From Streptomyces sp. NBC_00691 (lineage in GTDB: Bacteria > Actinomycetota > Actinomycetes > Streptomycetales > Streptomycetaceae), in assembly GCF_036226665.1 (NCBI RefSeq), contig NZ_CP109007.1, positions 7,750,001-7,814,000 of the forward strand: a stretch of DNA of 64,000 bases, given 5' to 3'. Below are positions 50,671 to 60,676 of the stretch, piece by piece; position 1 is the first letter of the stretch, and each line of letters opens with the position of its first letter. The translations under genes and the position numbers were made by a program. The notes below the pieces were generated by a model. It had not been told where the DNA came from, did not search any database, and worked only from the letters and a program-made list of their open reading frames with translations.

Positions 50671-53199
50671 TCAGGGAAGGGCCCACTTCTGGGCGCCCGT
50701 CCCGTTGCAGGTCCACAGCTGGACCTTCGTGCCGTCCGCCGTGGCGCCGCTCGCGACGTCCAGGCACTTGGCGGACTGCGGGTTCCGCAGACTGCCGTCG
50801 GCCTGGGCCTGCCAGGTCTGGGCGCCTGATCCGTTGCAGGTCCACAGTTGGACCTTGGTGCCGTCCGCCGCGCCGCCGTTGGAGACGTCCAGGCACTTGC
50901 CGAGCACCTTCAGCGTGCCGTCCGTGGCCACCGTCCACTGCTGGGCGCCGGTGCCGTTGCAGCCCCACACCTGGATCTTCGTGCCGTCCGCGGTCTGGGA
51001 GTCGTCGACGTCCAGGCACTTGTCGCCGAGGCCCCGCACCTCTCCCGTGGGCACACCACCGGCCAGCCGGTTGAGCGTGTACCAGGCCTCGGTGCTCCAC
51101 AGGGTCTCGCCGGTGGACGAGCTGAAGGGACGCGGTGAGCGGACGTGCACCACCCGGTCGCTCTTGAGGCCGGGGATGGCCAGGGTGACCGTCCTGCGGT
51201 CGGTGGAGAGGGTGGCCGACTGCGCGGTCAGCGTCTCCTCGTTGGTCTTCGGGCCGCCGTAGGCGGCGGTCGGCGCGTAACGCCACTGCTCGATCTTGTA
51301 GTGCTTGGCCAGGTCGGTCGCCGTCTGAGTCGACAGCGGCTGGGTGTACTCCAGGGCGAAGCCGCCCGGTACGGCGCGCATGGCGCGGATGTCGAAGGCG
51401 TTGGCGCCGTTCGGCGACAGCTTTTGCAGGCCGAAGGTGAGCTTGCCCTCCTGGCCCCAGTTGCCACCCGCGCCGAGCCCGCCCGCGTACAGCGCGCCGT
51501 CCGGGCCGATGCTGATGCGGGTCACGCCCGCCTCCAGGCCCTGTGTCAGCCGGAAGACCGCGCCCTGGTACTCGCCGCCCACCTTCTCCAGGAAGGCGCG
51601 CTGCACGCCGCCGTACGTCACGTCGCCGAACAGCATCTGCCCGGTGAACGGGCCCTCGGTCAGCTGAACGGGCGTGCTGGGGGAGTTGGCTATCTCGTTC
51701 TGCGGCAACCAGAGCACCGGCTTGGTCACCGGCCGGGCGTCGAAGGGGCCGGCCGGGTTCATGTAGTGGTTGAAGAATCGGTCCTGCTTGATGTGCAGCA
51801 GCTTCGACGAGGGCAGCCAGCCGCCCTGGTTGTCAGTGACGAAGATGCCGCCCTCGGGGCCCCACCCGATGCCGTTCGGGGTGCGCAGCCCGCCGGCCAC
51901 GTACGAGACCTCGCCGGTCTGACGGTTCACCTTGATGGTGGTCCCGCGGTTCGGTGCCGGCTGCGGGTTCGTGGTCGCCCCGCCGTAGTCGATGGAGACC
52001 GACAGGTTCAGGTAGAAGAACCCGTCCTTGTAGAGGAGGCCGAAGGCGAACTCGTGGAAGTTGCCGCCGTACGGCCAGGTCGCCACCCGCCGGTACTGGT
52101 CGACGACCTCGTCCCCGTTGGTGTCGTTCAGCTCGGTCAGCTCATGTTTCTGGGAGACGTAGAGCTTGCCGTCGACGTACTTGACGCCCATCGGCTCCTT
52201 CAGACCCGAGGCCACCTTCTTCACCGTCACCTTGTCCGGACCGGTGTTCCCCGTGACATTGCCGAGCAGGTAGACCTCGCCCGTGGTGTTGTTGCTCCCT
52301 CCCCAGGTGGTCACGGCCAGGCGGCCGTCCGGCAGCCAGTCCATCGCGGAGACCTGCGGCTCGAAGCCCTGGGGCCGGAGGCCGGTGAGGGTGTAGTTCG
52401 GGTGCACGCCGGTGAGCGGGAGGCCGTCGCCAGGCGTGTCCGCGACGCCCTCGCACTCCTTGCGGCCCGGCGCGGTCACCCGGACGACGTCGGCGTCCGT
52501 GCTCAGGGCCGAGTTCGGCACGACGCTGAAGCCGGTGACGCCCGGCGGCTTCCAGGACAGCGTGATCTGCTGGCCGCCGTCGCGCTCGAAGTGCTCGATG
52601 CGCAGCGCGTGGACGCCTGCCGTCAGGTTCACGGTCGCGTCCTTGGGATCCGGACCGTGCAGACCGTCGTGGTTGATCACTACCTGGTCGTCGATCAGGA
52701 GGCGGGAGCCGTCGTCGCTGGCGAGGCGGAGGGTGTAGCTGCCCGCCTGCGCGACGTCGAGGTTGCCGGTCGTCTGGGTGACGAAGCCGGTGTCCAGGCC
52801 GAAGTCGGCGGTCGTGGACCAGTCGATCACCGGCATCAGCTTGTCGATGTTGGGGGTCTGCCCCGGCTTCAGTACGCAGAGGTTGTTGAGCGCGACCTGC
52901 ACGTCGAAGACGCGGAGCGTCACGCCGGGCGTCTGCGGGGGGAGCGCCGCGGCGGAGCGGCCCTCGAGGGTGGAACCGGCCGGGACGGCGGCGCCCTTCA
53001 CGCGGACGGGCCGGTCGGTGCCCGCGGGATCCCTGGCGGGTCCCGAGGAGACGGGCGAGGCCGGCGAGGTCGGGGGCGGGGGAGGCTTCGGGGAAGCGGG
53101 AGAGGCCGGGGAGGCCGACAGGGCGGCGGTCAGTAACGAGGCGATGAGCGTTCCGGCCAGACGTCTGGCCGGCCGGTGGGGGTACAGCCGTGGATACAC
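50671..53199 (-). CDS. secreted PA14, glucose-dehydrogenase-like and ricin-lectin protein
   Basis: 842 residues. Signal peptide (~1-30), Pro-rich linker, PA14 domain (~95-210: GSYTLRLASDDGSRLLIDDQVVINHDG), a beta-propeller region like PQQ/sorbosone dehydrogenases (~240-600: AMDWLPDGRLAVTTWGG, GVKYVDGKLYVSQ, NGIGWGPEGGIFVTDNQGG), then a three-unit ricin lectin (~705-842; units KCLDVDDSQTADG, KCLDVSNGGAADG, KCLDVASGATADG each with QxW). GTG 53199 is set by AGGAGG four bases upstream. Probably binds plant or fungal polysaccharide and oxidises sugars; activity not shown. Confidence 0.88.
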   Translation of the reverse strand: MYPRLYPHRPARRLAGTLIASLLTAALSASPASPASPKPPPPPTSPASPVSSGPARDPAGTDRPVRVKGAAVPAGSTLEGRSAAALPPQTPGVTLRVFDVQVALNNLCVLKPGQTPNIDKLMPVIDWSTTADFGLDTGFVTQTTGNLDVAQAGSYTLRLASDDGSRLLIDDQVVINHDGLHGPDPKDATVNLTAGVHALRIEHFERDGGQQITLSWKPPGVTGFSVVPNSALSTDADVVRVTAPGRKECEGVADTPGDGLPLTGVHPNYTLTGLRPQGFEPQVSAMDWLPDGRLAVTTWGGSNNTTGEVYLLGNVTGNTGPDKVTVKKVASGLKEPMGVKYVDGKLYVSQKHELTELNDTNGDEVVDQYRRVATWPYGGNFHEFAFGLLYKDGFFYLNLSVSIDYGGATTNPQPAPNRGTTIKVNRQTGEVSYVAGGLRTPNGIGWGPEGGIFVTDNQGGWLPSSKLLHIKQDRFFNHYMNPAGPFDARPVTKPVLWLPQNEIANSPSTPVQLTEGPFTGQMLFGDVTYGGVQRAFLEKVGGEYQGAVFRLTQGLEAGVTRISIGPDGALYAGGLGAGGNWGQEGKLTFGLQKLSPNGANAFDIRAMRAVPGGFALEYTQPLSTQTATDLAKHYKIEQWRYAPTAAYGGPKTNEETLTAQSATLSTDRRTVTLAIPGLKSDRVVHVRSPRPFSSSTGETLWSTEAWYTLNRLAGGVPTGEVRGLGDKCLDVDDSQTADGTKIQVWGCNGTGAQQWTVATDGTLKVLGKCLDVSNGGAADGTKVQLWTCNGSGAQTWQAQADGSLRNPQSAKCLDVASGATADGTKVQLWTCNGTGAQKWALP

Positions 53200-53568
53200 G
53201 TGACCTCCTGACGGTCCTTCAGGGCATGAAGGACTCGATCGGACAAGGGAGGGATCCACCGCTGCCGGGACGCGTCGTCGGCCCGGACACGGAGGCGCTG
53301 CGGGCGGGACGGGAACGGGTCCGCATCACCGCGTCGGACACAGTAGGGACTTCTCCCGACACCGTCCATACTTTGTCCCCAGCGAGAATGAAGTGACGAA
53401 AACTCGCGCACACCGGGTTACGGACTTCGACAAAGCCCGCTAACTTCCTTGAAATGAACCGGTCATGAGCTGTCGACCGTTTCCTGCGGCGTGACGGCGC
53501 ACGCCCGTGCCCCCTCAGCAGCACCCCGAGGGTGCCACCATCCCACCCACTCCTGCTGGGAGACCTCT
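53200..53568. other. divergent promoter region between two secreted-protein genes
   Basis: No gene is supported. The region carries both start sites' ribosome sites (AGGAGG before 53199; GGAGACC before 53569). The centre, around 53380-53470, is less GC-rich than the flanks, as expected for promoters. No strong palindrome stands out. Confidence 0.35.
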
Positions 53569-56436
53569 GTGCGCATGAGAACGCCCGGGCGCGGACGCGC
53601 CCGCTCCTTGCTGACCGCCGTGGCATGCACCCTCGGCTGCCTCCTGCCGGTGTCCCCGGCCCACTCCACGCCCGCTCACCGGGACCACGACGCCGGGACC
53701 GGGACCACGGCCGCGGCCGCGGCCGCCCCGGAATTCCAGCAGGTCACGCTCGCCAAAGGCGTATCCGAGACCGGCGAGCCCATGACCCTGGCCGTGCTCC
53801 CGGACCGCTCGGTCCTGCACACCTCGCGCGACGGCACGCTCCGGCTGACCGACGCCGCGGGCACCACCACCGTGGCGGGCAAGCTCGACGTCTACAGCCA
53901 CGACGAGGAGGGCCTGCAGGGGGTCGCGGCGGACCCGGGCTTCTCGTCCAACCGGCAGCTCTACCTCTACTACGCCCCCAAGCTGACCACGCCGGGCGGG
54001 GACGCCCCCGCGGACGGCACGGCCGCCGACTTCACCCCGTACGACGGGGTCAACCGCCTGTCCAGGTTCGCCCTCAGGACGGACGGCACCCTCGACCTCG
54101 CCAGCGAGAAGAGGATCCTGGACGTCCCCGCCTCCCGCGGCCTGTGCTGCCACGTCGGCGGCGACATCGACTTCGACGCCGCCGGCAACCTCTACCTGTC
54201 CACCGGCGACGACAGCAACCCCTTCGCCTCGGACGGCTTCACCCCCATCGACGAGCGGGCCGGCCGCAACCCCGCCTACGATGCCCAGCGCTCGGCCGGC
54301 AACACCAACGACCTCCGCGGCAAGGTCCTGCGCATCAAGGTGAACACCGACGGCTCCTACGCGATCCCCAGCGGCAACCTCTTCGCACCCGGTACGGCGA
54401 AGACGCGTCCCGAGATCTACGCGATGGGCTTCCGCAACCCCTTCCGGATGAGCGTCGACAAGGCCACCGGCACCGTCTTCCTCGGCGACTACGGCCCCGA
54501 CTCGGGCACCGCCTCGCCCACCCGGGGGCCGGAGGGCCAGGTCGAGTTCAACCGCATCACCAAGGCGGGCAACTTCGGCTGGCCGTTCTGCACGGGCGAC
54601 AACAACGCCTACACCGACTACGACTTCGCCACCGGAGCCTCGGGAGCGGTGTTCAACTGCGCAGCCCCGAAGAACACCTCCCCGCGCAACACCGGCCTCA
54701 CCGACCTGCCGCCCGCCCAGCCGGCCTGGATCCCGTACAACGGCTCCTCCGTCCCCGAGTTCGGCGGCGGCTCGGAGTCGCCCATGGCCGGCCCGGTCTA
54801 CCGCTACGACGCCGCCTCCACCTCCGACGTGAAGTTCCCCCAGGAGTACGACGGAGACTTCTTCGCCGGTGAGTTCGGCCGCCGCTGGATCAAGCGGATC
54901 GAGATCACCGCCGACGGCACCGTGCAGTCGATCAACCCCTTCCCCTGGAGCGGCACCCAGGTGATGGACACGGCCTTCGGACCGGACGGCGCCCTGTACG
55001 TCCTCGACTACGGCACCGGCTACTTCAACGGCGACGAGAACTCCGCCCTGTACCGCATCGAGCACGTCACCGGCGGCCGCGCCCCGATCGCCCAGGCCCG
55101 GGCGAGCGTCACCTCCGGCAAGGCACCGCTGGCCGTCTCGTTCTCGTCGGCCGGGACCTCCGACCCCGACGGCGACGCCCTCTCCTACGCCTGGACCTTC
55201 GGCGACGGCGCCACCTCCACCGCCGCCGACCCCTCCCACACGTACACCGCCAACGGCCGGTACACGGCCACCCTCAAGGCCACCGACACCACCGGCAGGT
55301 CGGCCACCGCCTCGGTCCTGATCACGGTCGGGAACACGGCCCCCACGGTCCGTCTCGACCTGCCCGCCGACGGCAGCGTCTACGACTTCGGCGCGGTGAT
55401 CCCCTTCAAGGTGACCGTGACCGACCCCGAGGACGGCACCATCGACTGCGCCAAGGTGAAGGTCACGTTCATCGTCGGCCACGACAGCCACGGGCACCCG
55501 CAGACCTCGACCACCGGCTGCACCGGCACCCTGCGGACCCTCGCCGACGGGGAACACGACCCCAACGCCAACATCTTCGGCGTCGTCGACGCCGAGTACA
55601 CCGACAAGGGGGCGAACGGCCAGCCCGCCCTGACCGCCCACGACCAGCGCGTCACCCAGCCCGGCCACCGCCAGGCCGAGCACTACACCGACGCCTCCGG
55701 AGTCCAGGTCGTCACCCACGCCGCCGCCCACGGCGGGAAGACCGTCGGGTACATCGACAACGGCGACTGGATCGCCTTCCGGCCGTACGCCCTGGAGAAC
55801 ACCGACCGGTTCACCGCCCGGATCTCCTCGGCGGGTACGGGCGGCACGATCGAGGTGCGCGCCGGTTCCCCGACCGGCACCGTGCTCGGCACGGTCACCG
55901 CACCGGTCACCGGCGGCTGGGAGACCTTCCAGGACGTGACCACCGCGCTCACCGGCCGGCCGGCCGGCTCCACGACCCTGTACCTCGTCTTCAAGGGCGG
56001 CAGCGGTTCGCTGTTCGACATCGACGAGTTCTCCTTCACGACCACCGGCGGAGCCCGCTCGGGCCCGGTCAAGGGCGTGAACGCCACGTGTCTGGACGTC
56101 GACAACGCCGGCACCGCGGACGGAACGAAGATCCAGATCTGGACCTGCAACGGCAGCGCCGCCCAGATCTGGACGGTCCCCGGCGACGGCACCCTGAAGG
56201 CCCTCGGCAAATGCCTGGACGTCTCGGGCGGCGGCGCGGCGGACGGCACGAAGGTCCAGCTGTGGACCTGCAACGGCACCGGCGCCCAGAACTGGGCGCC
56301 CCAGATCGACGGCACCGTGCGCAACCCGCAGTCAGGCAAGTGCCTGGACGCATCGGGCGGCATCTGGAACGACGGAACGGCCGTCCACCTGTGGACCTGC
56401 CACACCGGCCCCAACCAGAAGTGGACCCTGCCCTAG
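53569..56436 (+). CDS. secreted sugar-dehydrogenase-like, PKD, CBM6-like and ricin-lectin protein
   Basis: 955 residues. Signal peptide (~1-30), GSDH/sorbosone-dehydrogenase-like propeller (~45-480: HDEEGLQGVAADPGF, GDIDFDAAGNLYLSTGDD, AMGFRNPFRMSVDKATG), PKD domain (~505-590: DPDGDALSYAWTFGDG), a carbohydrate-binding module resembling CBM6 (~680-830: HAAAHGGKTVGYIDNGDWI), and ricin repeats (~835-955). GTG 53569 has GGAG six bases upstream. The frameshifted ThuA gene follows in the same direction after 126 bases. Confidence 0.88.
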   Translation: MRMRTPGRGRARSLLTAVACTLGCLLPVSPAHSTPAHRDHDAGTGTTAAAAAAPEFQQVTLAKGVSETGEPMTLAVLPDRSVLHTSRDGTLRLTDAAGTTTVAGKLDVYSHDEEGLQGVAADPGFSSNRQLYLYYAPKLTTPGGDAPADGTAADFTPYDGVNRLSRFALRTDGTLDLASEKRILDVPASRGLCCHVGGDIDFDAAGNLYLSTGDDSNPFASDGFTPIDERAGRNPAYDAQRSAGNTNDLRGKVLRIKVNTDGSYAIPSGNLFAPGTAKTRPEIYAMGFRNPFRMSVDKATGTVFLGDYGPDSGTASPTRGPEGQVEFNRITKAGNFGWPFCTGDNNAYTDYDFATGASGAVFNCAAPKNTSPRNTGLTDLPPAQPAWIPYNGSSVPEFGGGSESPMAGPVYRYDAASTSDVKFPQEYDGDFFAGEFGRRWIKRIEITADGTVQSINPFPWSGTQVMDTAFGPDGALYVLDYGTGYFNGDENSALYRIEHVTGGRAPIAQARASVTSGKAPLAVSFSSAGTSDPDGDALSYAWTFGDGATSTAADPSHTYTANGRYTATLKATDTTGRSATASVLITVGNTAPTVRLDLPADGSVYDFGAVIPFKVTVTDPEDGTIDCAKVKVTFIVGHDSHGHPQTSTTGCTGTLRTLADGEHDPNANIFGVVDAEYTDKGANGQPALTAHDQRVTQPGHRQAEHYTDASGVQVVTHAAAHGGKTVGYIDNGDWIAFRPYALENTDRFTARISSAGTGGTIEVRAGSPTGTVLGTVTAPVTGGWETFQDVTTALTGRPAGSTTLYLVFKGGSGSLFDIDEFSFTTTGGARSGPVKGVNATCLDVDNAGTADGTKIQIWTCNGSAAQIWTVPGDGTLKALGKCLDVSGGGAADGTKVQLWTCNGTGAQNWAPQIDGTVRNPQSGKCLDASGGIWNDGTAVHLWTCHTGPNQKWTLP

Positions 56437-56562
56437 AGCCCGTCGGCAAACTCCCGTGGTGGCCGAGGCCGACGCAAGTTCGACGACAGGCCCCGGCCCC
56501 ACGGCCCCACGACTCCGTACTCCCGCAGCTCCGCAGTCCCCAGACAAGGAGGCGACCGTTCC

Positions 56563-58310
56563 ATGCGCACCCCCCTGAAAGCGGTTCTCGGCCTGCTGGC
56601 CGGTGCCGCCCTCTGCCTGACCCCCCAGGCGGCGGCCCACGCCGCACCGCCAGGACACTCCGCCGCCGCGGTCGGCACCGTCGCCGCGGACCCGTCGTAC
56701 AAGATCCTCGTCTTCTCCAAGACCGCCGGCTTCCGTCACTCCTCGATCGCTCCTGGCATCGCAGCCCTGCGCGACCTGGGCGCGGCGAACAACTTCACCG
56801 TCGACGCCACCGAGGACGCCCAGGCCTTCACGACCGGCAACCTCGGCCAGTACAAGACGGTCGCCTTCCTGTCGACCACCGGCGACGTCCTGAACGCGGG
56901 CCAGCAGACCGCGTTCGAGCAGTACGTGAGGGGCGGCGGCGGATCGTCGGCATCCACGCCGCCGCCGACACCGAGTACGACTGGCCCTTCTACGAGGGCC
57001 TGGCCGGGGCCCTGTTCCACTCCCACCCGGCCATCCAGCCCGCCACCGTGAAGGTCGAGGACCGGGCGCACGACGCCACCGCCCACCTGGGCGCCACCTG
57101 GCAGCGCACCGACGAGTGGTACAACTACCGCACCAACCCGCGCGCCACCGCCCGTGTCCTGGCCTCCCTCGACGAGTCCAGCTACTCGGGAGGGAACATG
57201 TCCGGCGACCACCCCATCGCCTGGTGCAAGGGCTACGAGGGCGGCCGGGCCTTCTACACCGGAGGCGGCCACACCGACGAGTCGTACGCCGACCCCGCCT
57301 TCCGGCGGCACCTTCTGGGCGGAATCCGCTGGGCCGCCGGTATGACAGAGGCCGACTGCCGCCCGGAGACCGGCTACACGTCCCTCTTCAACGGCTCCTC
57401 CACGACCGGCTGGAGCCAGGCGGGACCGGGCGGCTTCACCCTCACGGACGGCACGCTCACCTCCCAGGGCGGCCTCGGCATGCTGTGGTACTCCGCCACG
57501 GAGTTCACCGGCGACTACTCGCTCAAGCTCGACTGGAAGGCCGCCGGGGACGACAACTCCGGCGTCTTCATCGGATTCCCGGCCTCCGACGACCCGTGGT
57601 CCGCCGTGAACAACGGCTACGAGATCCAGATCGACGCCACCGACGCGGCCGACCGCACCACCGGCGCCGTCTACGGCTTCAAGTCCGCCGACGTCGCCGC
57701 GCGCGACGTCGCCCTGAACCCGCCCGGCGAGTGGAACACGTACGAGCTCCGGGTCACCGGCGAACGCCTGGAGATCTTCCTGAACGGCAGCAAGATCAAC
57801 GACTTCACCAGTACCGACCCGGTCCGGAGCCTGCGCCAGGGACACATCGGCCTCCAGAACCACGGGACCGGCGACGACGTGTCCTTCCGCAACATCCGGA
57901 TCAAGCAGAACGGAGGACAGCCCGCCCCCCGCACGGGCGAGGTCAAGGGCGTCAACGGCAAGTGCCTGGACGTCGACGACTCCCAGACCGCGGACGGCAC
58001 GAAGGTCCAGCTGTGGACCTGCAACGGCACCGGTGCCCAAAAATGGACGGTCGGAACCGACGGCACGGTGAAGGCCCTCGGCAAGTGCCTGGACGTGTCG
58101 GGCGGCGGAAGCGCGGACGGTACGAAGGTCCAGCTGTGGACCTGCAACGGCACGGGCGCGCAGAAGTGGACGCCGCAGTCCGACGGCACGGTCCGCAATC
58201 CACAGTCGGCCAAGTGCCTGGACGCCTCGGGAGGCGTGTGGAACGACGGCACCCCGGTCCACCTGTGGACCTGCCACACCGGCGCCAACCAGAAGTGGAA
58301 CCTGCCCTGA
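56563..58310 (+). pseudogene. ThuA-like, DUF1080 and ricin-lectin protein, frameshifted
   Basis: The gene opens at ATG 56563 with a signal peptide and the N terminus of a ThuA-like (trehalose-utilisation) domain, KILVFSKTAGFRHSSI onward, and changes frame at ~56940. After the shift it continues RIVGIHAAADTEYDWPFYEG, then a DUF1080 (3-keto-disaccharide hydrolase) domain (GVFIGFPASDDPWSAVNNGY) and ricin repeats ending at 58310. One base is missing between GGCGGCGG and ATCGTC (56941-56943); restoring it gives the usual GGIVGIH. No break elsewhere, so this is either a recent mutation or a sequencing error in a GC-repeat. Confidence 0.85.
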
Positions 58311-58380
58311 CGGGACCCGCTTCGACGGGACGCACACCCCGGTGACGCTCCTGATTCCTGTCCCGGCACCGGCGCGGGGA

Positions 58381-59400
58381 TCACGGATTCCGGTGCCCGC
58401 CGGGCGGGGCTGCCCCGCTCTCGGCGGTGCCGGGTGGACCCGGTGAGGGCTCGCCCGCCGCGAGGTGCTCCAGGACCTCCGCCAGTTCCTGGCAGGCGCG
58501 GCGCACCGACCGGCGGGTCGCACGCTGCTCGGTGATGACGGAGGCGAGAAGCAGGGCGGTCAGGGCGGCGGAACCGTTGAACGCCTGGAGCTTGGCCATG
58601 ATCTCGACGTCTGGGAGGTGACGGAACGCGCCCCGTCCGGAGGTCGCCTCGAAGGTGGCGAGCACGGAGGCGAAGAGCGCGCACAGCATGCTTCCGGCGA
58701 GCTGGAAGCGGAGCGCCGCCCAGATCAGCAGGGGGAAGACGAGGAAGAGCATGCTCATCCGGCTGAGCACGGCCATGGGCATGAGGACCAGGGTCGTCAG
58801 GCCCAGAAAGGCCGCCTCCTTCCAGCGCCGTACCCCGAACCGCCCGGCCGGCCCCGCGAGGAAGAGCAGGAGCGGGGCGACGAGCAGCACCCCCATCGTG
58901 TCGCCCACCCACCAGGCCAGCCAGACGGGCCAGAACTCGCTCCTGTCCAGGGAGTCCTTCGCCACCTGCAGACCGACCCCCGCGGTCGCGCTGATCAGCA
59001 TGGCGCCGAATCCGCCGAGGAAGACCAGGGAGAGTCCGTCCCGCAGCCGCGCCATGTCGCGCCGGAAGCCGGTCCGTCTCAGCAGCAGGAAGGCGCAGAG
59101 CGGCGCGACGGTGTTGCTGACCACGGTGACCACCGTGGTGGGCCCCGGAGTGGTGAGGGAGGCGATGACGAGGAAGGAGCCGAGGGCGATCCCCGGCCAG
59201 ACCCGCGCGCCGAGCAGCAGCAGGGCGGCGACGGCGACGCCGGTGGGAGGCCAGATGGGGGTGACCACCACGCCTTCGACGACGAGGCGTCCCATCAGGC
59301 CGAGTCGTCCGGCCGCGAAGTAGCAAACCGCCACGGCCAGCGACATCAGAGCCGCCTCCGTGGAGAACCGGTACTGCCGAATATCCAACACGTCAGCCAT
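58381..59400 (-). CDS. MASE1-domain integral membrane protein
   Basis: 339 residues, eight or so membrane helices (~15-290) with the MASE1 pattern GVVVTPIWPPTGVAVAALLL near helix 2 and LAWWVGDTMGVLLVAPL centrally. The short C-terminal tail (RRACQELAEVLEHLAAGE) lacks a kinase or GGDEF output domain; MASE1 is usually the sensor part of such proteins. Next to a soluble PP2C phosphatase (82 bases upstream, same strand), which could be the separate output partner. Confidence 0.87.
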   Translation of the reverse strand: MADVLDIRQYRFSTEAALMSLAVAVCYFAAGRLGLMGRLVVEGVVVTPIWPPTGVAVAALLLLGARVWPGIALGSFLVIASLTTPGPTTVVTVVSNTVAPLCAFLLLRRTGFRRDMARLRDGLSLVFLGGFGAMLISATAGVGLQVAKDSLDRSEFWPVWLAWWVGDTMGVLLVAPLLLFLAGPAGRFGVRRWKEAAFLGLTTLVLMPMAVLSRMSMLFLVFPLLIWAALRFQLAGSMLCALFASVLATFEATSGRGAFRHLPDVEIMAKLQAFNGSAALTALLLASVITEQRATRRSVRRACQELAEVLEHLAAGEPSPGPPGTAESGAAPPGGHRNP

Positions 59401-59481
59401 CAGACACCGGCCGGGCCGCCACGACCGGGCAAGGCCCCTGCGTGTCGGGCGCCGCCGTCCGGCACAGGCCCGGGCGGGTCC

Positions 59482-60324
59482 TCACCCCTCGGCCGCTGAC
59501 CGGGCCGGACCGCCGTCATGGCCGACGACCAGGACGGCCGCGTCGTCCTCGTGCCCCACCGTGGCCGCCAGCTTCATGACGGCGGTGGCGAGCGCGTCGA
59601 CGTCCAGTCCGGCGACGGCGGTGATCCCGGCGAGCCGCGTCACCCGGTCCAGTCCCTCGTCGATGTGGAGCGAGGGCCCCTCCACCACCCCGTCGGTCAG
59701 CAGGACGAAGACACCGTCTGCGGTGAGCCGGTGGCGCGTAGCCGGGTAGTCCACGCCGCGCAGCACACCGAGGGGAGGCCCGCCCTCGCTGTCGTCGATG
59801 CCGGAGCGGCCGTCGGTGGTGGCCCAGATGTGGGGGATGTGACCGGCCCGGGCGCACTCCAGGGTGCCGGCAGCGGGGTCGAGCCGCAGGAAGGTACAGG
59901 TGGCGAAGAGGTCGGCGCCCAGAGAGATCAGCAGGTCGTTGGTGCGACCGAGCAGCTCTCCCGGGTCTCCGGTGACGGAGGCCAGCGCGCGCAGGGCGAC
60001 GCGGACCTGTCCCATGAAGGCGGCGGCCTCGATGTTGTGTCCCTGCACGTCACCGATGGACATGCCGATCCGCCCGCCGGGCAGGGAGAAGGCGTCGTAC
60101 CAGTCACCGCCGACGTTGAGCCCGTGGTTGGCGGGCTCATAGCGGACGGCCAGCCGGGCGCCGGGAAAACTGGGCAGGTCCGAGGGCAGCATGCCGCGCT
60201 GCAGGGCCACGGCGAGCTCGACACGGGAACGCTGCGTCTCGGCCAGTTCCCGCGCCCTGGCGGTCAGCGACCCGAGCCGGACCAGAAGGTCCTCGCTGCT
60301 GTCGGTCGGCCGTCTGCTGAACAT
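59482..60324 (-). CDS. SpoIIE-family PP2C phosphatase
   Basis: 280 residues, soluble. After a short helical lead (LGSLTARARELAETQRSRVELAVALQRGM) comes the PP2C fold: VGGDWYDAF, SIGDVQGHNIEAA, RAGHIPHIW and LLTDGVVEG. Upstream of the MASE1 gene on the same strand; the pair may act as a split sensor-phosphatase. ATG 60324. Confidence 0.9.
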   Translation of the reverse strand: MFSRRPTDSSEDLLVRLGSLTARARELAETQRSRVELAVALQRGMLPSDLPSFPGARLAVRYEPANHGLNVGGDWYDAFSLPGGRIGMSIGDVQGHNIEAAAFMGQVRVALRALASVTGDPGELLGRTNDLLISLGADLFATCTFLRLDPAAGTLECARAGHIPHIWATTDGRSGIDDSEGGPPLGVLRGVDYPATRHRLTADGVFVLLTDGVVEGPSLHIDEGLDRVTRLAGITAVAGLDVDALATAVMKLAATVGHEDDAAVLVVGHDGGPARSAAEG

Positions 60325-60676
60325 CGATCACTCCGACGTCACGACAATCCACGCATCACTCCGTCCCGTCTCCAGCATGCGGGACCACAGGGGACCACCT
60401 CGGTACGAACAGGTCCTTCCCACTCTGCCCGGAGGCGACGGCGTCCGCATCTCATCGGCGGAGAACGCGGCGGATCCATGCGGCGACCCGCGGCGTGCCT
60501 GGGGCCCGCACCCTTGCCAGGTGCGGGCCCCACGCGGCTGCACCGCGTTCACGGGGGGGCGTGGATCGCGCTGCGCGAGCGTGTCCCTTCGCTCAGGGCT
60601 CTGGTGCCCCGTCTCCCGCGATCCATGCCTGCCTTCTTGGACGGGCCCGACCGGCGACGGGCCGACCCTCCCCTGG
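60325..60676. other. intergenic region between PP2C and PoxB genes
   Basis: No gene is supported. The region holds the poxB terminator (60501-60531) and presumably the phosphatase promoter. Confidence 0.35.
60501..60531 (-). terminator. hairpin downstream of the PoxB-type gene
   Basis: GGGGCCCGCACC (60501-60512) pairs perfectly with GGTGCGGGCCCC (60520-60531), loop of seven bases. It lies ~145 bases past the poxB stop on the minus strand, upstream of the PP2C gene. Confidence 0.65.

Noticed and set aside
53515..55731. Minus-strand open frame of 738 codons
   Set aside because: Antisense to the sugar-dehydrogenase-like gene; Gly/Val/Asp-rich low-complexity product.
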